Shown piece after piece: positions 24,991 to 32,568 of a stretch of DNA of 64,000 nt; position 1 is the first letter of the stretch; the number at the start of each line of letters is the position of its first letter. The translations under genes were made by a program, and so were the position numbers. The DNA lies in the NCBI RefSeq assembly GCF_026891035.1, contig NZ_JAPTGG010000006.1:186001-250000 (forward strand). The letters are read 5' to 3'. Origin of the DNA: Dasania phycosphaerae (GTDB taxonomy: Bacteria > Pseudomonadota > Gammaproteobacteria > Pseudomonadales > Dasaniaceae). Under the pieces are notes generated by a model, which saw nothing but the letters and a program-made list of their open reading frames with translations, was not told the DNA's origin and made no database searches.

Positions 24991-26088
24991 CTAGTTATTT
25001 TTATCGCTGCTGTTAGTTTTTGTGCCGGCTTGTTGCGGTACCGAGCCTATGCCTTTTAATAGCCGCCCTAGAATATCCGCGCCAGTAATAACTCTACACT
25101 GTTCTGCTGTCCAAACAAGAATAATGTCTTTATCCATAACTTCGTCGGAAAGGCTGTCTTTACCTGCCGCTTCTTTTAACAGTTTCATGGCCTCCCCTAA
25201 GCTTAGCCGGCTATCTTTTACCACTATAGGGCGATGGCAAAATTGGTAGGGGTCAAAATTGGCGGCAGTGGTGTCGTTAGTGCTTGAGCTTTTATTATCC
25301 AGTAGTGCAGAGCGTATAAAGCCGTCAGCATCCAAGGTTAATTGCGGCTGTTGTTTATTGTCAGTGAGCACTACCCATTTATGGCCTGATTTATGTACTT
25401 GTTGTATGAAGGTTCGAAATTCATCCGAACCTGGTTCGGGTAGGGTCGGTAAATCAAGGCGGCAAGGGAGTTCGATAATACTGGCGGGGTCTAACACTTC
25501 GCCTTCTTGTGATACCTGTATATCTTCTACTGAGAGAAAGTTAATTGCTCCTATACCCTCTACATGTTCTACCTCGGCTTCTTCAGAGTCTATATGGGCT
25601 TTGATTATACCTTTTAACTCCTTGTCCCTAAGATAGGTGATGCCTTCTTTGCCTAGCCAGCCATCGAGCATAATCGCAGTGGGCTTGGCGACAGGGTATA
25701 GCAGCAGTTGATAGAAATTGATGACCGGCTTTAGCAGTGAGCCTACATTTAGGGCGTTGCGTGAGAAGTAGGCCTGGGGAATGATTTCACCCAAGATAGT
25801 AATAGCCACCGATGAAAATAAAAAGGCGTATAAGCCCACTAATACTGAATCAGATAATAGTGTGAGCAATACATTAATAGAAACATTGCCCCACAGTATA
25901 GTTGCCAGCAAAAAATTTGAGTCTTCGCGCAGGCTTAACACTTTTAGTGCCGCCTGATTGCTGCGCCCGGCTTCCACCTCTAGCTGCAATCGGCTAAGGC
26001 TAAAATAAGCGAGGTTAAGGCCGGAAAATACCGCAGATTGTGAGAGGCAAAATGCAATGCCTAACCAAATAAATATATCGTTGCTCAT
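24991..26088 (-). CDS. CNNM/CorC-type transporter (DUF21 and CBS domains)
   Basis: A 365-residue membrane protein with an N-terminal DUF21 domain of four helices (LSQSAVFSGLNLAYFSLSRL, ILGEIIPQAYFSRNAL). A degenerate CBS pair of about 150 residues follows; the second half has EAMKLLKEAAGKD and VWTAEQCRVITGADILGRL. The family, once called haemolysins, exports magnesium or cobalt. The usual third domain (CorC_HlyC) is missing; instead the protein ends in a Ser/Thr/Asn-rich tail. It is encoded upstream of corA with a 42-base gap. Confidence 0.88.
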   Translation of the reverse strand: MSNDIFIWLGIAFCLSQSAVFSGLNLAYFSLSRLQLEVEAGRSNQAALKVLSLREDSNFLLATILWGNVSINVLLTLLSDSVLVGLYAFLFSSVAITILGEIIPQAYFSRNALNVGSLLKPVINFYQLLLYPVAKPTAIMLDGWLGKEGITYLRDKELKGIIKAHIDSEEAEVEHVEGIGAINFLSVEDIQVSQEGEVLDPASIIELPCRLDLPTLPEPGSDEFRTFIQQVHKSGHKWVVLTDNKQQPQLTLDADGFIRSALLDNKSSSTNDTTAANFDPYQFCHRPIVVKDSRLSLGEAMKLLKEAAGKDSLSDEVMDKDIILVWTAEQCRVITGADILGRLLKGIGSVPQQAGTKTNSSDKNN

Positions 26089-26132
26089 AATGTGGCCTTA
26101 TTATTGTTTGGCGAATTTTAATAGCTGGGTGC

Positions 26133-26996
26133 TTATTGTGGGCTTTCATCATCGCTAGGTGGTGGGCTGTGTTTTTCCAGTTTGTGAGCTTTATACCATA
26201 GTCCCATAAAATACTTAGTTAGTTTTTGCTCTATTGCTACCGCTTCATGAGGTGGGCAGTATACGGTGATATCAAATTGATTCTTGCCCAATGCTGTGCT
26301 GCTAATGCGTATGCTGGGCTCATGCTCATTAATTTCTTGGCGGGCGCGTTTGTTGGCTGGGTAGCTGTAGTGCTTACCCAAGCCCTCATATTCGCGGCAA
26401 TACTCTTTAGCTTTTCTTAATGCGGCAGCTTTAAAGTCAAATACATTAACGGTATCGGCCTCTCTAATAATAGAGATGGTGTGGGGTATAAATTTACGCA
26501 GATGGTTGAGGTTTTTAACCGGGTGTACGATAAATTGATTGTTGGGTATAAACAGAGTTTTGCCCGTAGTTTGATAGCTGCAAGTTTCTATATCTATCTC
26601 TAGTAGCCGGGTACTTAGCCAGTCGGTGCTGACTACCTTGCCACACTGGTTACCAAGTTGTATCCAATCGCCAACAATAAATGAGCGGGTGCTAGCTTGA
26701 TAAATAGAGCCCAAAAAACATTGGATAAACTCACGGGTGGCAATAACCAGAGCAACGATAAAAGTGGCAATAGATAGCGCTACAAAGCGCAGCTCGGTAA
26801 TCCACACAAATACTAAGCCCATTAAAATAATCAGGTTAGTGGCATTTTTTGCGCTATTAATCCAGCGGCGGCTGTTATCGTCGTCGCGGAAGTGCTGTTT
26901 ATTAAGGTGGTAAATCACAAACCAGCGTATTAACAAGGCTGCGGCAATCAACAGGCCTGAGGTGATAAATTTGTGATCGGTAATGCTGGCTTCCAT
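26133..26996 (-). CDS. MscS-family channel-like protein, divergent
   Basis: A 287-residue protein of MscS fold. The helices are at about residues 12-30, 52-68 and 70-105. The pore-helix region (IATREFIQCFLGSIYQASTR) is followed by FIVGDWIQLGNQCGKVVSTDW, which is recognisable as the beta domain, and FIPNNQFIVHPVKNLNH. A C-terminal domain of about 120 residues contains a charged tail (HSPPPSDDESPQ). It is more divergent than the homologue at 23106 and its gating cannot be predicted. It is first in the four-gene run (MscS, CNNM, CorA, MscS), whose promoter should lie in the bases after 26997. Confidence 0.85.
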   Translation of the reverse strand: MEASITDHKFITSGLLIAAALLIRWFVIYHLNKQHFRDDDNSRRWINSAKNATNLIILMGLVFVWITELRFVALSIATFIVALVIATREFIQCFLGSIYQASTRSFIVGDWIQLGNQCGKVVSTDWLSTRLLEIDIETCSYQTTGKTLFIPNNQFIVHPVKNLNHLRKFIPHTISIIREADTVNVFDFKAAALRKAKEYCREYEGLGKHYSYPANKRARQEINEHEPSIRISSTALGKNQFDITVYCPPHEAVAIEQKLTKYFMGLWYKAHKLEKHSPPPSDDESPQ

Positions 26997-27195
26997 CGCA
27001 ATAGGGCTCTAGTTGTGGCTATGTAAAGTGGCTGTGGTGATAATGTAAATACTGATCTAGCTATGCTGCTGTTTAAGCTTAGTCTAATAGTAGCGCTATT
27101 ATCGAGGGGGGATGAAGTTTAAGAAAGGGCTTATAGATATTAATTGCTATTTTTATGGGCTATTAGCCAATCTCTGTTGTTGGCAACAACCTGCT

Positions 27196-27225
27196 CGCAC
27201 GTCCTGTGCATCGCCGTTCTTGCGC
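27196..27225 (-). repeat. Dispersed intergenic repeat, copy A (partial)
   Basis: Thirty bases (CGCACGTCCTGTGCATCGCC and on) match 27383-27412 with three differences, and match the reverse complement of part of copy C at 12.7 kb. The remaining 20 bases of the unit are missing or diverged in this copy. It lies in the same orientation as copy B, about 187 bases away. Confidence 0.8.
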
Positions 27226-27381
27226 AAAGCTGGCTCCGTGAGCAACGCGAGTGTCTTGGGTCTCCATACCCAAGACGTTTCGCAAAAATACTGCTACACG
27301 GGGTAGGCCCTGCGCTCGCGGCAGAGCCTGCCCCGTGAAACGTTCAGCGTGGCCCGCGCAGCGTTTTGGCCATTGGGTATA

Positions 27382-27432
27382 CCGCACATCCTGTGCATCG
27401 CCGCTCCTGCGCGTCCATGCGCTCGCGGCATA
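27382..27432 (-). repeat. Dispersed intergenic repeat, copy B
   Basis: A 51-base block whose reverse complement matches 12676-12726 at 48 of 51 positions. The two full copies are nearly 15 kb apart and in opposite orientation on the chromosome. Between copies A and B there are two palindromes, so A and B may be the ends of one composite element of about 240 bases. Confidence 0.85.
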
Positions 27433-27525
27433 CCGTTCTTCCTGAACATAAAAAAGCCCGCGAGCTTGTGGGCTGCGCGGGCACAAAAGGGGAGACCCTT
27501 TAAAAGCTTATGTAATAAACGCCGT

Positions 27526-28488
27526 TTAGTTTCTGCGTATGCAACCGGGGAAAGAGCACAGCATTTCAAATACTAAGTTGGCAGCCAGCAAAGCGGTGTT
27601 GCCGGTGTTGTCATAGGGAGGCGATACCTCTACTAAATCACAGCCCACCAGGTTTAGGCCGTGGCAGCCGCGAATAATCTCTATGCCTTGTATGCTGGTT
27701 AAGCCGCCGGGCTCGGGGGTGCCGGTGCCGGGTGCTACAGAGGGGTCCAAGCCATCGATGTCGAAGGTTAAGTAAACGGGCGTGTCTTCGCCTATTTGCT
27801 CGCGCACTTCGGCCATTAAAGGCGTTAGTGATTTGTGCCAGCATTCTTCGGCGGGCACGACTCTGCCGCCTTGCTCGCGGGTCCACTCAAAATCATCGGC
27901 AGAATAACCGGTGGTACGCAAACCGATTTGTACCATTTTGTTGCCGTCGACCAAGCCCTCTTCTACCGCGCGGCGGAAGATGGTGCCGTGGGCAATTGCT
28001 TCGCCAAACATATGGTCGTTAATGTCGGCGTGAGCGTCCACATGTACTAGGGCTAGTTTTTTGCCGTGCTTTTTGTGCAGCGCGCGCAAGATGGGCAGGG
28101 CAATGGTGTGGTCGCCACCCAACGTCACAGGCTTGGCGTCGTGGGTTAAAACTTCGCTGTAAAAGTCTTCAATAATGTCTATAGACTTTAATAGGTTGAA
28201 GGTATTTAACGGCACGTCGCCTATGTCGGCAATTTGGAAAGAGTCAAAGGGTGCGGCTTGGGTGGCCATGCCGTAAGGTCTTACCATGGCGGACTCAGCG
28301 CGAATTTGGCGCGGCCCAAAACGGGTGCCGTTGCGGTTGCTGGTGCCTATATCTAGGCCCACACCGATAATGGCCATATCTAGGCCGGCAGCGGTTTTTT
28401 GTGAAGGTAAACGAAACATAGTGCCGGGGCCGTGAAAGCGTGGCATTTCGTTACCGCCTAGCGGTTGGTTAAACTTGTTATCACTCAT
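27526..28488 (-). CDS. gbuA: Guanidinobutyrase (arginase/agmatinase superfamily)
   Basis: A 320-residue manganese ureohydrolase. Metal-binding motifs GGDHTI, DAHADINDH and TFDIDGLDPS are intact. The N-terminus (FNQPLGGNEMPRF), RNGTRFGPRQIRAES and the C-terminal VEVSPPYDNTGNTALLAANL closely match my recollection of Pseudomonas GbuA, which hydrolyses 4-guanidinobutyrate to GABA and urea; agmatinase is the main alternative. Genes for a GABA-type aminotransferase and GabD lie just upstream on the same strand, which supports GbuA. Its own promoter may lie in the 116-base gap that carries three TTAAGTTG repeats. Confidence 0.88.
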   Translation of the reverse strand: MSDNKFNQPLGGNEMPRFHGPGTMFRLPSQKTAAGLDMAIIGVGLDIGTSNRNGTRFGPRQIRAESAMVRPYGMATQAAPFDSFQIADIGDVPLNTFNLLKSIDIIEDFYSEVLTHDAKPVTLGGDHTIALPILRALHKKHGKKLALVHVDAHADINDHMFGEAIAHGTIFRRAVEEGLVDGNKMVQIGLRTTGYSADDFEWTREQGGRVVPAEECWHKSLTPLMAEVREQIGEDTPVYLTFDIDGLDPSVAPGTGTPEPGGLTSIQGIEIIRGCHGLNLVGCDLVEVSPPYDNTGNTALLAANLVFEMLCSFPGCIRRN

Positions 28489-28509
28489 GACTATGACCTG
28501 TAATACGAT

Positions 28510-28557
28510 TTAAGTTGTACTGATTAAGTTGCACTTAAGCGGTATGTACTTAAGTTG
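28510..28557. promoter_or_regulatory. Three TTAAGTTG direct repeats upstream of gbuA
   Basis: TTAAGTTG occurs at 28510, 28524 and 28550, and a CACTTAAG inverted version sits between the second and third. Clustered repeats of this size right before a catabolic gene (start at 28488) look like a regulator binding array; no protein is identified. Confidence 0.4.
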
Positions 28558-28585
28558 CCTTGAATGGCTTTTGGCCATTCAAGGC
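28557..28585 (-). terminator. Hairpin after the aminotransferase gene
   Basis: A perfect twelve-pair stem (GCCTTGAATGGC with GCCATTCAAGGC) with a five-base loop lies 20 bases downstream of the stop at 28605 on the minus strand. There is no T-run on that strand, so it may be a processing or attenuation hairpin rather than a classical terminator. Confidence 0.55.
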
Positions 28586-28604
28586 GGGGGGCGCTTGTTA
28601 AGGC

Positions 28605-29954
28605 TTAATCAACAAGCAGGTTCTCTTTTTTAACAAAGTCTAAGGTTTGATCTAGAGACTTGCCGAACTTCTCAAACATTTCATCGATTTGAGCTTCGGT
28701 GGTTACTAGTGGTGGGCAGAAGGCGGCGCTAGAACCAGCAACTGCACGCACGATCAGGCCGTTGTCTTGACAGGTTTTCATGATGTTGCCACCTACAGCG
28801 CCCGTCGCGAAAGGTGTGCCTTTGTCTTTGTTGGCCACTAATTCAATCGCGCCTATCATACCGGCACCGCGTATGTCGCCCACTAGTGGGTGATCTTTAA
28901 ACGCTGCCATTTTGCTTTGCATGTATTCACCGGTTTTAGCGGCTTTCTCGAAGATGTTGTCGCGCTGATAAATTTCCATCACTTTTAACGCAACCGCACA
29001 ACCCACAGGGTGACCTGAGTAAGTGTAGCCGTGGCCAAATACGCCGGTTTCAGCAGACTGGTCAATCATGGCTTCGTACATGTCGCCGCGTATTACCGAG
29101 GCTGAAATGGGGAAGTAAGCGGAAGACATTTGCTTAGCAAAGCTCATCATGTCTGGCTTAATACCCATAGTCGTAGAACCAAAGTCGTTACCGGTACGGC
29201 CAAAGCCAGTGATAACTTCGTCAGCCCAGAAGAAGATGTCGTACTTGCTCAAGATGGCTTGAACTTTTTCGTAGTAACCCGCTGGTGGCACGATAACGCC
29301 GCTGGCACCGGTAATGGGTTCTGCGATGAACGCCGCGATAGTTTCGGGGCCTTCTTCTAAAATCATTTTCTCTAAGTTGCCGGTGATGCGGTCAACAAAT
29401 TGCGCTTCGGTTTCGCCATTCTGTGCGCCGTGGTAGTAGTGGGCGTGGTCAGTACGCAAAATACCTAAAGCTTCTAGTGGTGAATCAAAGTGCGCTAGGT
29501 TAACGGGCAAGCTGGTTAATGAGCCGGCAGCAACGGTTACACCGTGGTAGGCGCGCTCGCGGGTAATGATTTTGCGCTTTTCAGGCTTACCAATAGCGTT
29601 GAAGTAGTAGCGCAACATTTTGATGTGCGAGTCGTTGGCATCAGAGCCTGAGTGGCCGTAGAAAATTTTGGCATTATCTACAGGCACCATTTCAGTAAGC
29701 TTGTCAGACAAGTCCATACCGACTTGGTGGCTTTTGCCGCCAAACATGTGGCTGTAAGTTAATTTGCGCATTTGTTCTTCAACAGTGCTGATTAACTCTT
29801 CGTTGCCATAACCTAAAGAGGTACACCACAGGCCAGCCATACCTTCTAGGTATTGGTTGCCTTGGTTGTCGTAGACGTAAATGCCTTCGCCGCGCTCTAA
29901 AATCAACTGCTCTGTCGCTTTGAAGCTAGTGGTTGGGTAAATAATTGAACTCAT
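28605..29954 (-). CDS. Class III aminotransferase, GABA/putrescine type
   Basis: A 449-residue PLP-dependent omega-aminotransferase. It has MAGLWCTSLGYGNEEL near the N-terminus, FYGHSGSDANDSHIKM for phosphate binding, ADEVITGFGRTGNDFG with the cofactor aspartate and MMSFAKQMSSAYFPISA with the PLP lysine. This pattern is that of the SpuC/GabT-like pyruvate-dependent group. With guanidinobutyrase downstream and gabD upstream it most likely converts GABA and pyruvate to succinate semialdehyde and alanine; putrescine is an alternative amine donor. Alanine formed here could feed Ald (11478). The start has GGAGC seven bases ahead. Confidence 0.9.
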   Translation of the reverse strand: MSSIIYPTTSFKATEQLILERGEGIYVYDNQGNQYLEGMAGLWCTSLGYGNEELISTVEEQMRKLTYSHMFGGKSHQVGMDLSDKLTEMVPVDNAKIFYGHSGSDANDSHIKMLRYYFNAIGKPEKRKIITRERAYHGVTVAAGSLTSLPVNLAHFDSPLEALGILRTDHAHYYHGAQNGETEAQFVDRITGNLEKMILEEGPETIAAFIAEPITGASGVIVPPAGYYEKVQAILSKYDIFFWADEVITGFGRTGNDFGSTTMGIKPDMMSFAKQMSSAYFPISASVIRGDMYEAMIDQSAETGVFGHGYTYSGHPVGCAVALKVMEIYQRDNIFEKAAKTGEYMQSKMAAFKDHPLVGDIRGAGMIGAIELVANKDKGTPFATGAVGGNIMKTCQDNGLIVRAVAGSSAAFCPPLVTTEAQIDEMFEKFGKSLDQTLDFVKKENLLVD

Positions 29955-29993
29955 TGGTTGCTCCTATTCAATTGTCTTGCTTTGTTATTGGTC

Positions 29994-31454
29994 TTATTTA
30001 TCAAGACCGCCCATGCAGAGGTACTTAATTTCTGTGTAATCTTCTAAACCGTACTTAGAACCTTCGCGGCCATTACCTGACTCTTTAACGCCGCCAAAGG
30101 GCGCTACTTCAGTAGAGATAATGCCTTCGTTTATACCAACGATGCCGCACTCTAAGGCTGCACTAACACGCCATACACGGCCTATGTCACGGGAATAGAA
30201 GTAAGAGGCTAAGCCGTACTCGGTGTCGTTGGCGATATCTATAGCTTCTTGCTCGGTGCTAAATTTAATTAACGGTGCGATAGGGCCAAAGATTTCTTCT
30301 TGGGCTACGCGCATATCGGCAGAAACATTGGTTAATACGGTGGGCTTGTAGAAAGCACCGCCCAATTCGTGGCGGCCACCGGCGTATAGGGTTGCACCTT
30401 TGCTGACTGCATCTTCAACAAACTTTTCAGCTTCGTTGGCGGCTTTTTCTGTAATTAAGGGGCCCATGTTGGTATCGGCCTGGCTGCCGTCACCAACATT
30501 AAGCTTGGCAACTTCAGCGGCAAACTTTTCGGCGAAAGCGTCGTAAACACCTTCTTGTACCAATATGCGGTTAGCACATACACAGGTTTGGCCTGAGTTG
30601 CGGTACTTAGAAGCCATGGCGCCGGCTACAGCGGCGTCTAGGTCGGCATCGTCAAATACGATAAAGGGCGCGTTGCCGCCCAGTTCCATAGAGGTGCGCT
30701 TAACGGTTTTGGCACACTGCTCCATTAAGTGCTTGCCCACAGGGGTAGAACCGGTGAAGGTTACTTTTTGCACGATGGGGTTGCTGGTTAGCTCGTCGCC
30801 AATTTCATTGGTAACACCGGCAATAATATTGATAACACCTGCGGGGATACCGGCGCGCTCGGCTAATACCGCAATGGCAAAAGACGAGTAAGGGGTAGAG
30901 TTAGCAGGCTTACAAACTGTAGTACAGCCAGCCGCCAAGGCGGGGGCAATTTTACGAGTCAGCATGGCGCTGGGGAAGTTCCAGGGGGTGATACAGGCAA
31001 CCACACCTATGCCTTGCTTGATCACAACAAAGCGCTTGTCGGGGCTGGTTGAAGGGATAACATCGCCGTATAGGCGCTTACCTTCTTCGGCAAACCACTC
31101 TAAAAAGCTGGCGCTGTAAGCGATTTCGGCACGGGCTTCAGCTAGCGGCTTACCTTGTTCGGCGGTTAGGATTTTGGCCAGGTCTTCCTGGTTTTCCATC
31201 ATCAGGTTGTAAAGGTTGCGCATTAGCTGGGCGCGCTCTTTGGCACTCTTGGCGGCCCAAGCTGGGCGGGCGGCTTCAGCGGCGTCTATCGCGCGCTTGG
31301 TTTCGGCGGTGCCACAGCGGGCCACTTCACCGATGACAGCACCATTGGCGGGGTTGTCGACTACCAAGGTGGCGCCACTATCAGCATCTATCCACTGACC
31401 GTTAATGTAGGCTTGACCTTTAAGAAGGCTAGAATCTTTAAGTGTTAAGGGCAT
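29994..31454 (-). CDS. gabD: Succinate-semialdehyde dehydrogenase (NADP+)
   Basis: A 486-residue aldehyde dehydrogenase of GabD type. It shows TPWNFPSAMLTRKIAPALAA, the catalytic glutamate in MELGGNAPFIVFDDADLD and the catalytic cysteine in NSGQTCVCANRILVQ, which is nearly the E. coli GabD motif. The product is succinate, feeding the TCA cycle. I start at 31454, where GGAG is seven bases upstream; an open frame to 31514 has no ribosome site. A divergent LysR gene at 31588 is the likely regulator. It may also oxidise 4-guanidinobutyraldehyde in the arginine transaminase route. Confidence 0.94.
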   Translation of the reverse strand: MPLTLKDSSLLKGQAYINGQWIDADSGATLVVDNPANGAVIGEVARCGTAETKRAIDAAEAARPAWAAKSAKERAQLMRNLYNLMMENQEDLAKILTAEQGKPLAEARAEIAYSASFLEWFAEEGKRLYGDVIPSTSPDKRFVVIKQGIGVVACITPWNFPSAMLTRKIAPALAAGCTTVCKPANSTPYSSFAIAVLAERAGIPAGVINIIAGVTNEIGDELTSNPIVQKVTFTGSTPVGKHLMEQCAKTVKRTSMELGGNAPFIVFDDADLDAAVAGAMASKYRNSGQTCVCANRILVQEGVYDAFAEKFAAEVAKLNVGDGSQADTNMGPLITEKAANEAEKFVEDAVSKGATLYAGGRHELGGAFYKPTVLTNVSADMRVAQEEIFGPIAPLIKFSTEQEAIDIANDTEYGLASYFYSRDIGRVWRVSAALECGIVGINEGIISTEVAPFGGVKESGNGREGSKYGLEDYTEIKYLCMGGLDK

Positions 31455-31587
31455 TATGCGCTCCAAAAAAGTAATACATGAGACAAAGGTTATTCTAGCA
31501 TTTGTTTTTCTCACGACAATCGATATATTAGAACCATATTGGTGACTTTATTTAACCATTGCATAGATATTAGCCATAGGTGATACC

Positions 31588-32481
31588 GTGATTCTATCGA
31601 GACGAAACTTGCCCTTAAACGCCATGCGGGCCTTTGAAGCGGCGGCCAGGCACTGCCACTTACGCAAGGCGGCTGTTGAGCTGGGGGTAACACACGGCGC
31701 CGTGAGTCGCCAAGTGAAACAGTTGGAGGAGCTATTAGCCGTAGAGCTGTTCGATCGCAGCCACAACCGCCTGGCCCTGACCTCAGCTGGCCAGCGCTTA
31801 TTAACCGGTTTGCAAGAAGGCCTGGACAAGATTGCCGAGAGCACGCTCTACCTAGACCCTGAGTCTATGAGCGGCAGTTTAACCATAGCCTCAACACCTT
31901 CTATTAGCGCCGGTTGGTTGGTAATGGCCATGGGCGAGTTTGCTCAGCGTTACCCTGAAATTAGGCTGCGGCTGCTGAATATCAACCCACAGCAGCGCGA
32001 CTTACCCTCTGAGGTAGATGTGGCGATTTGCTACGGCAAGCCCGACCTGGGCCAGCGCGACAGTGTGGAGTTATTTCGTGAGCGCTATTTTCCCGTGTGC
32101 CACCCTTCGCTGTTGCGGCCTGAGCAGCTGGTGCACAAACCGGTAGATATGTTGGCCTATCCCATACTGCACGATCACCACGGTTATTGGGAGCCGTGGT
32201 TTGCCGCAGCAGGTATACAGGGCTCACCCCGGCAAGAGATTTACTTTCAAGATGTTTACCAAGTGCTTACCGCTGTGCGCGAGGGTTTTGGCATAGGTCT
32301 ATTAGACCGGGTAGATGTGCAGCGCGAGCTTAACAGCGGTCAGCTGGTGGGTTTATTTGATGACACCGTAGAGGCTAAAGAGAGTCATTACCTAGTGATG
32401 AATAAAAAAGAAAAGCGCAGTGTGCGGGTGCGGCTATTTGAAGAGTTTTTACGTCGCCACCTGATGCTGCCGGAGGAATAG
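31588..32481 (+). CDS. LysR-family regulator (GcvA-like), divergent from gabD
   Basis: A 297-residue LysR regulator. The winged helix is in LPLNAMRAFEAAARHCHLRK and VTHGAVSRQVKQLEELL. The effector domain starts with LTIASTPSISAGWLVMAMGEF and carries VDVAICYGKPDL, as in GcvA-type proteins. The start is a GTG with AGGTG ahead. Divergent orientation and the 133-base gap make gabD and the downstream catabolic genes its likely targets; a GABA-like inducer is inferred. Confidence 0.9.
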   Translation: MILSRRNLPLNAMRAFEAAARHCHLRKAAVELGVTHGAVSRQVKQLEELLAVELFDRSHNRLALTSAGQRLLTGLQEGLDKIAESTLYLDPESMSGSLTIASTPSISAGWLVMAMGEFAQRYPEIRLRLLNINPQQRDLPSEVDVAICYGKPDLGQRDSVELFRERYFPVCHPSLLRPEQLVHKPVDMLAYPILHDHHGYWEPWFAAAGIQGSPRQEIYFQDVYQVLTAVREGFGIGLLDRVDVQRELNSGQLVGLFDDTVEAKESHYLVMNKKEKRSVRVRLFEEFLRRHLMLPEE

Positions 32482-32503
32482 CTGTAGCAGGTATATACAG
32501 TGC

Positions 32504-32531
32504 AAAAAAAAGCCCCTCTAAAAGAGGGGCA
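32504..32531 (-). terminator. Terminator of the ornithine decarboxylase gene
   Basis: An eight-pair stem (GCCCCTCT with AGAGGGGC) with an AAAA loop. Eight A at 32504-32511 become a U-run on the minus strand, so it terminates transcription coming from the gene at 32569-33738. No T-run follows on the plus strand. Confidence 0.9.
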
Positions 32532-32568
32532 ACACTAGGGTCGTGAGGTACGACTATAAAACACGGTG

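Larger units (their letters stand above)
26997..27525. other. Intergenic island with repeats and nested palindromes
   Basis: No credible gene lies between the MscS gene and the guanidinobutyrase gene; short open frames on both strands here simply follow the repeats. Bases 27180-27440 hold two copies of a dispersed repeat, the palindrome GTCTTGGGT/ACCCAAGAC (about 27258-27281) and inverted arms around 27299-27338 (ACGGGGTAGGC with GCCTGCCCCGT). The last part before 27525 contains a further GC-rich inverted stretch near 27450-27485 that may terminate the guanidinobutyrase transcript. Confidence 0.7.

Noticed and set aside
27163..27569. Several overlapping short open frames on both strands
   Set aside because: They follow palindromic, GC-rich repeat DNA and have no ribosome sites. 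One runs into the end of gbuA in another frame.
31455..31514. Longer start for gabD
   Set aside because: There is no ribosome site, and the extension covers the divergent promoter region.
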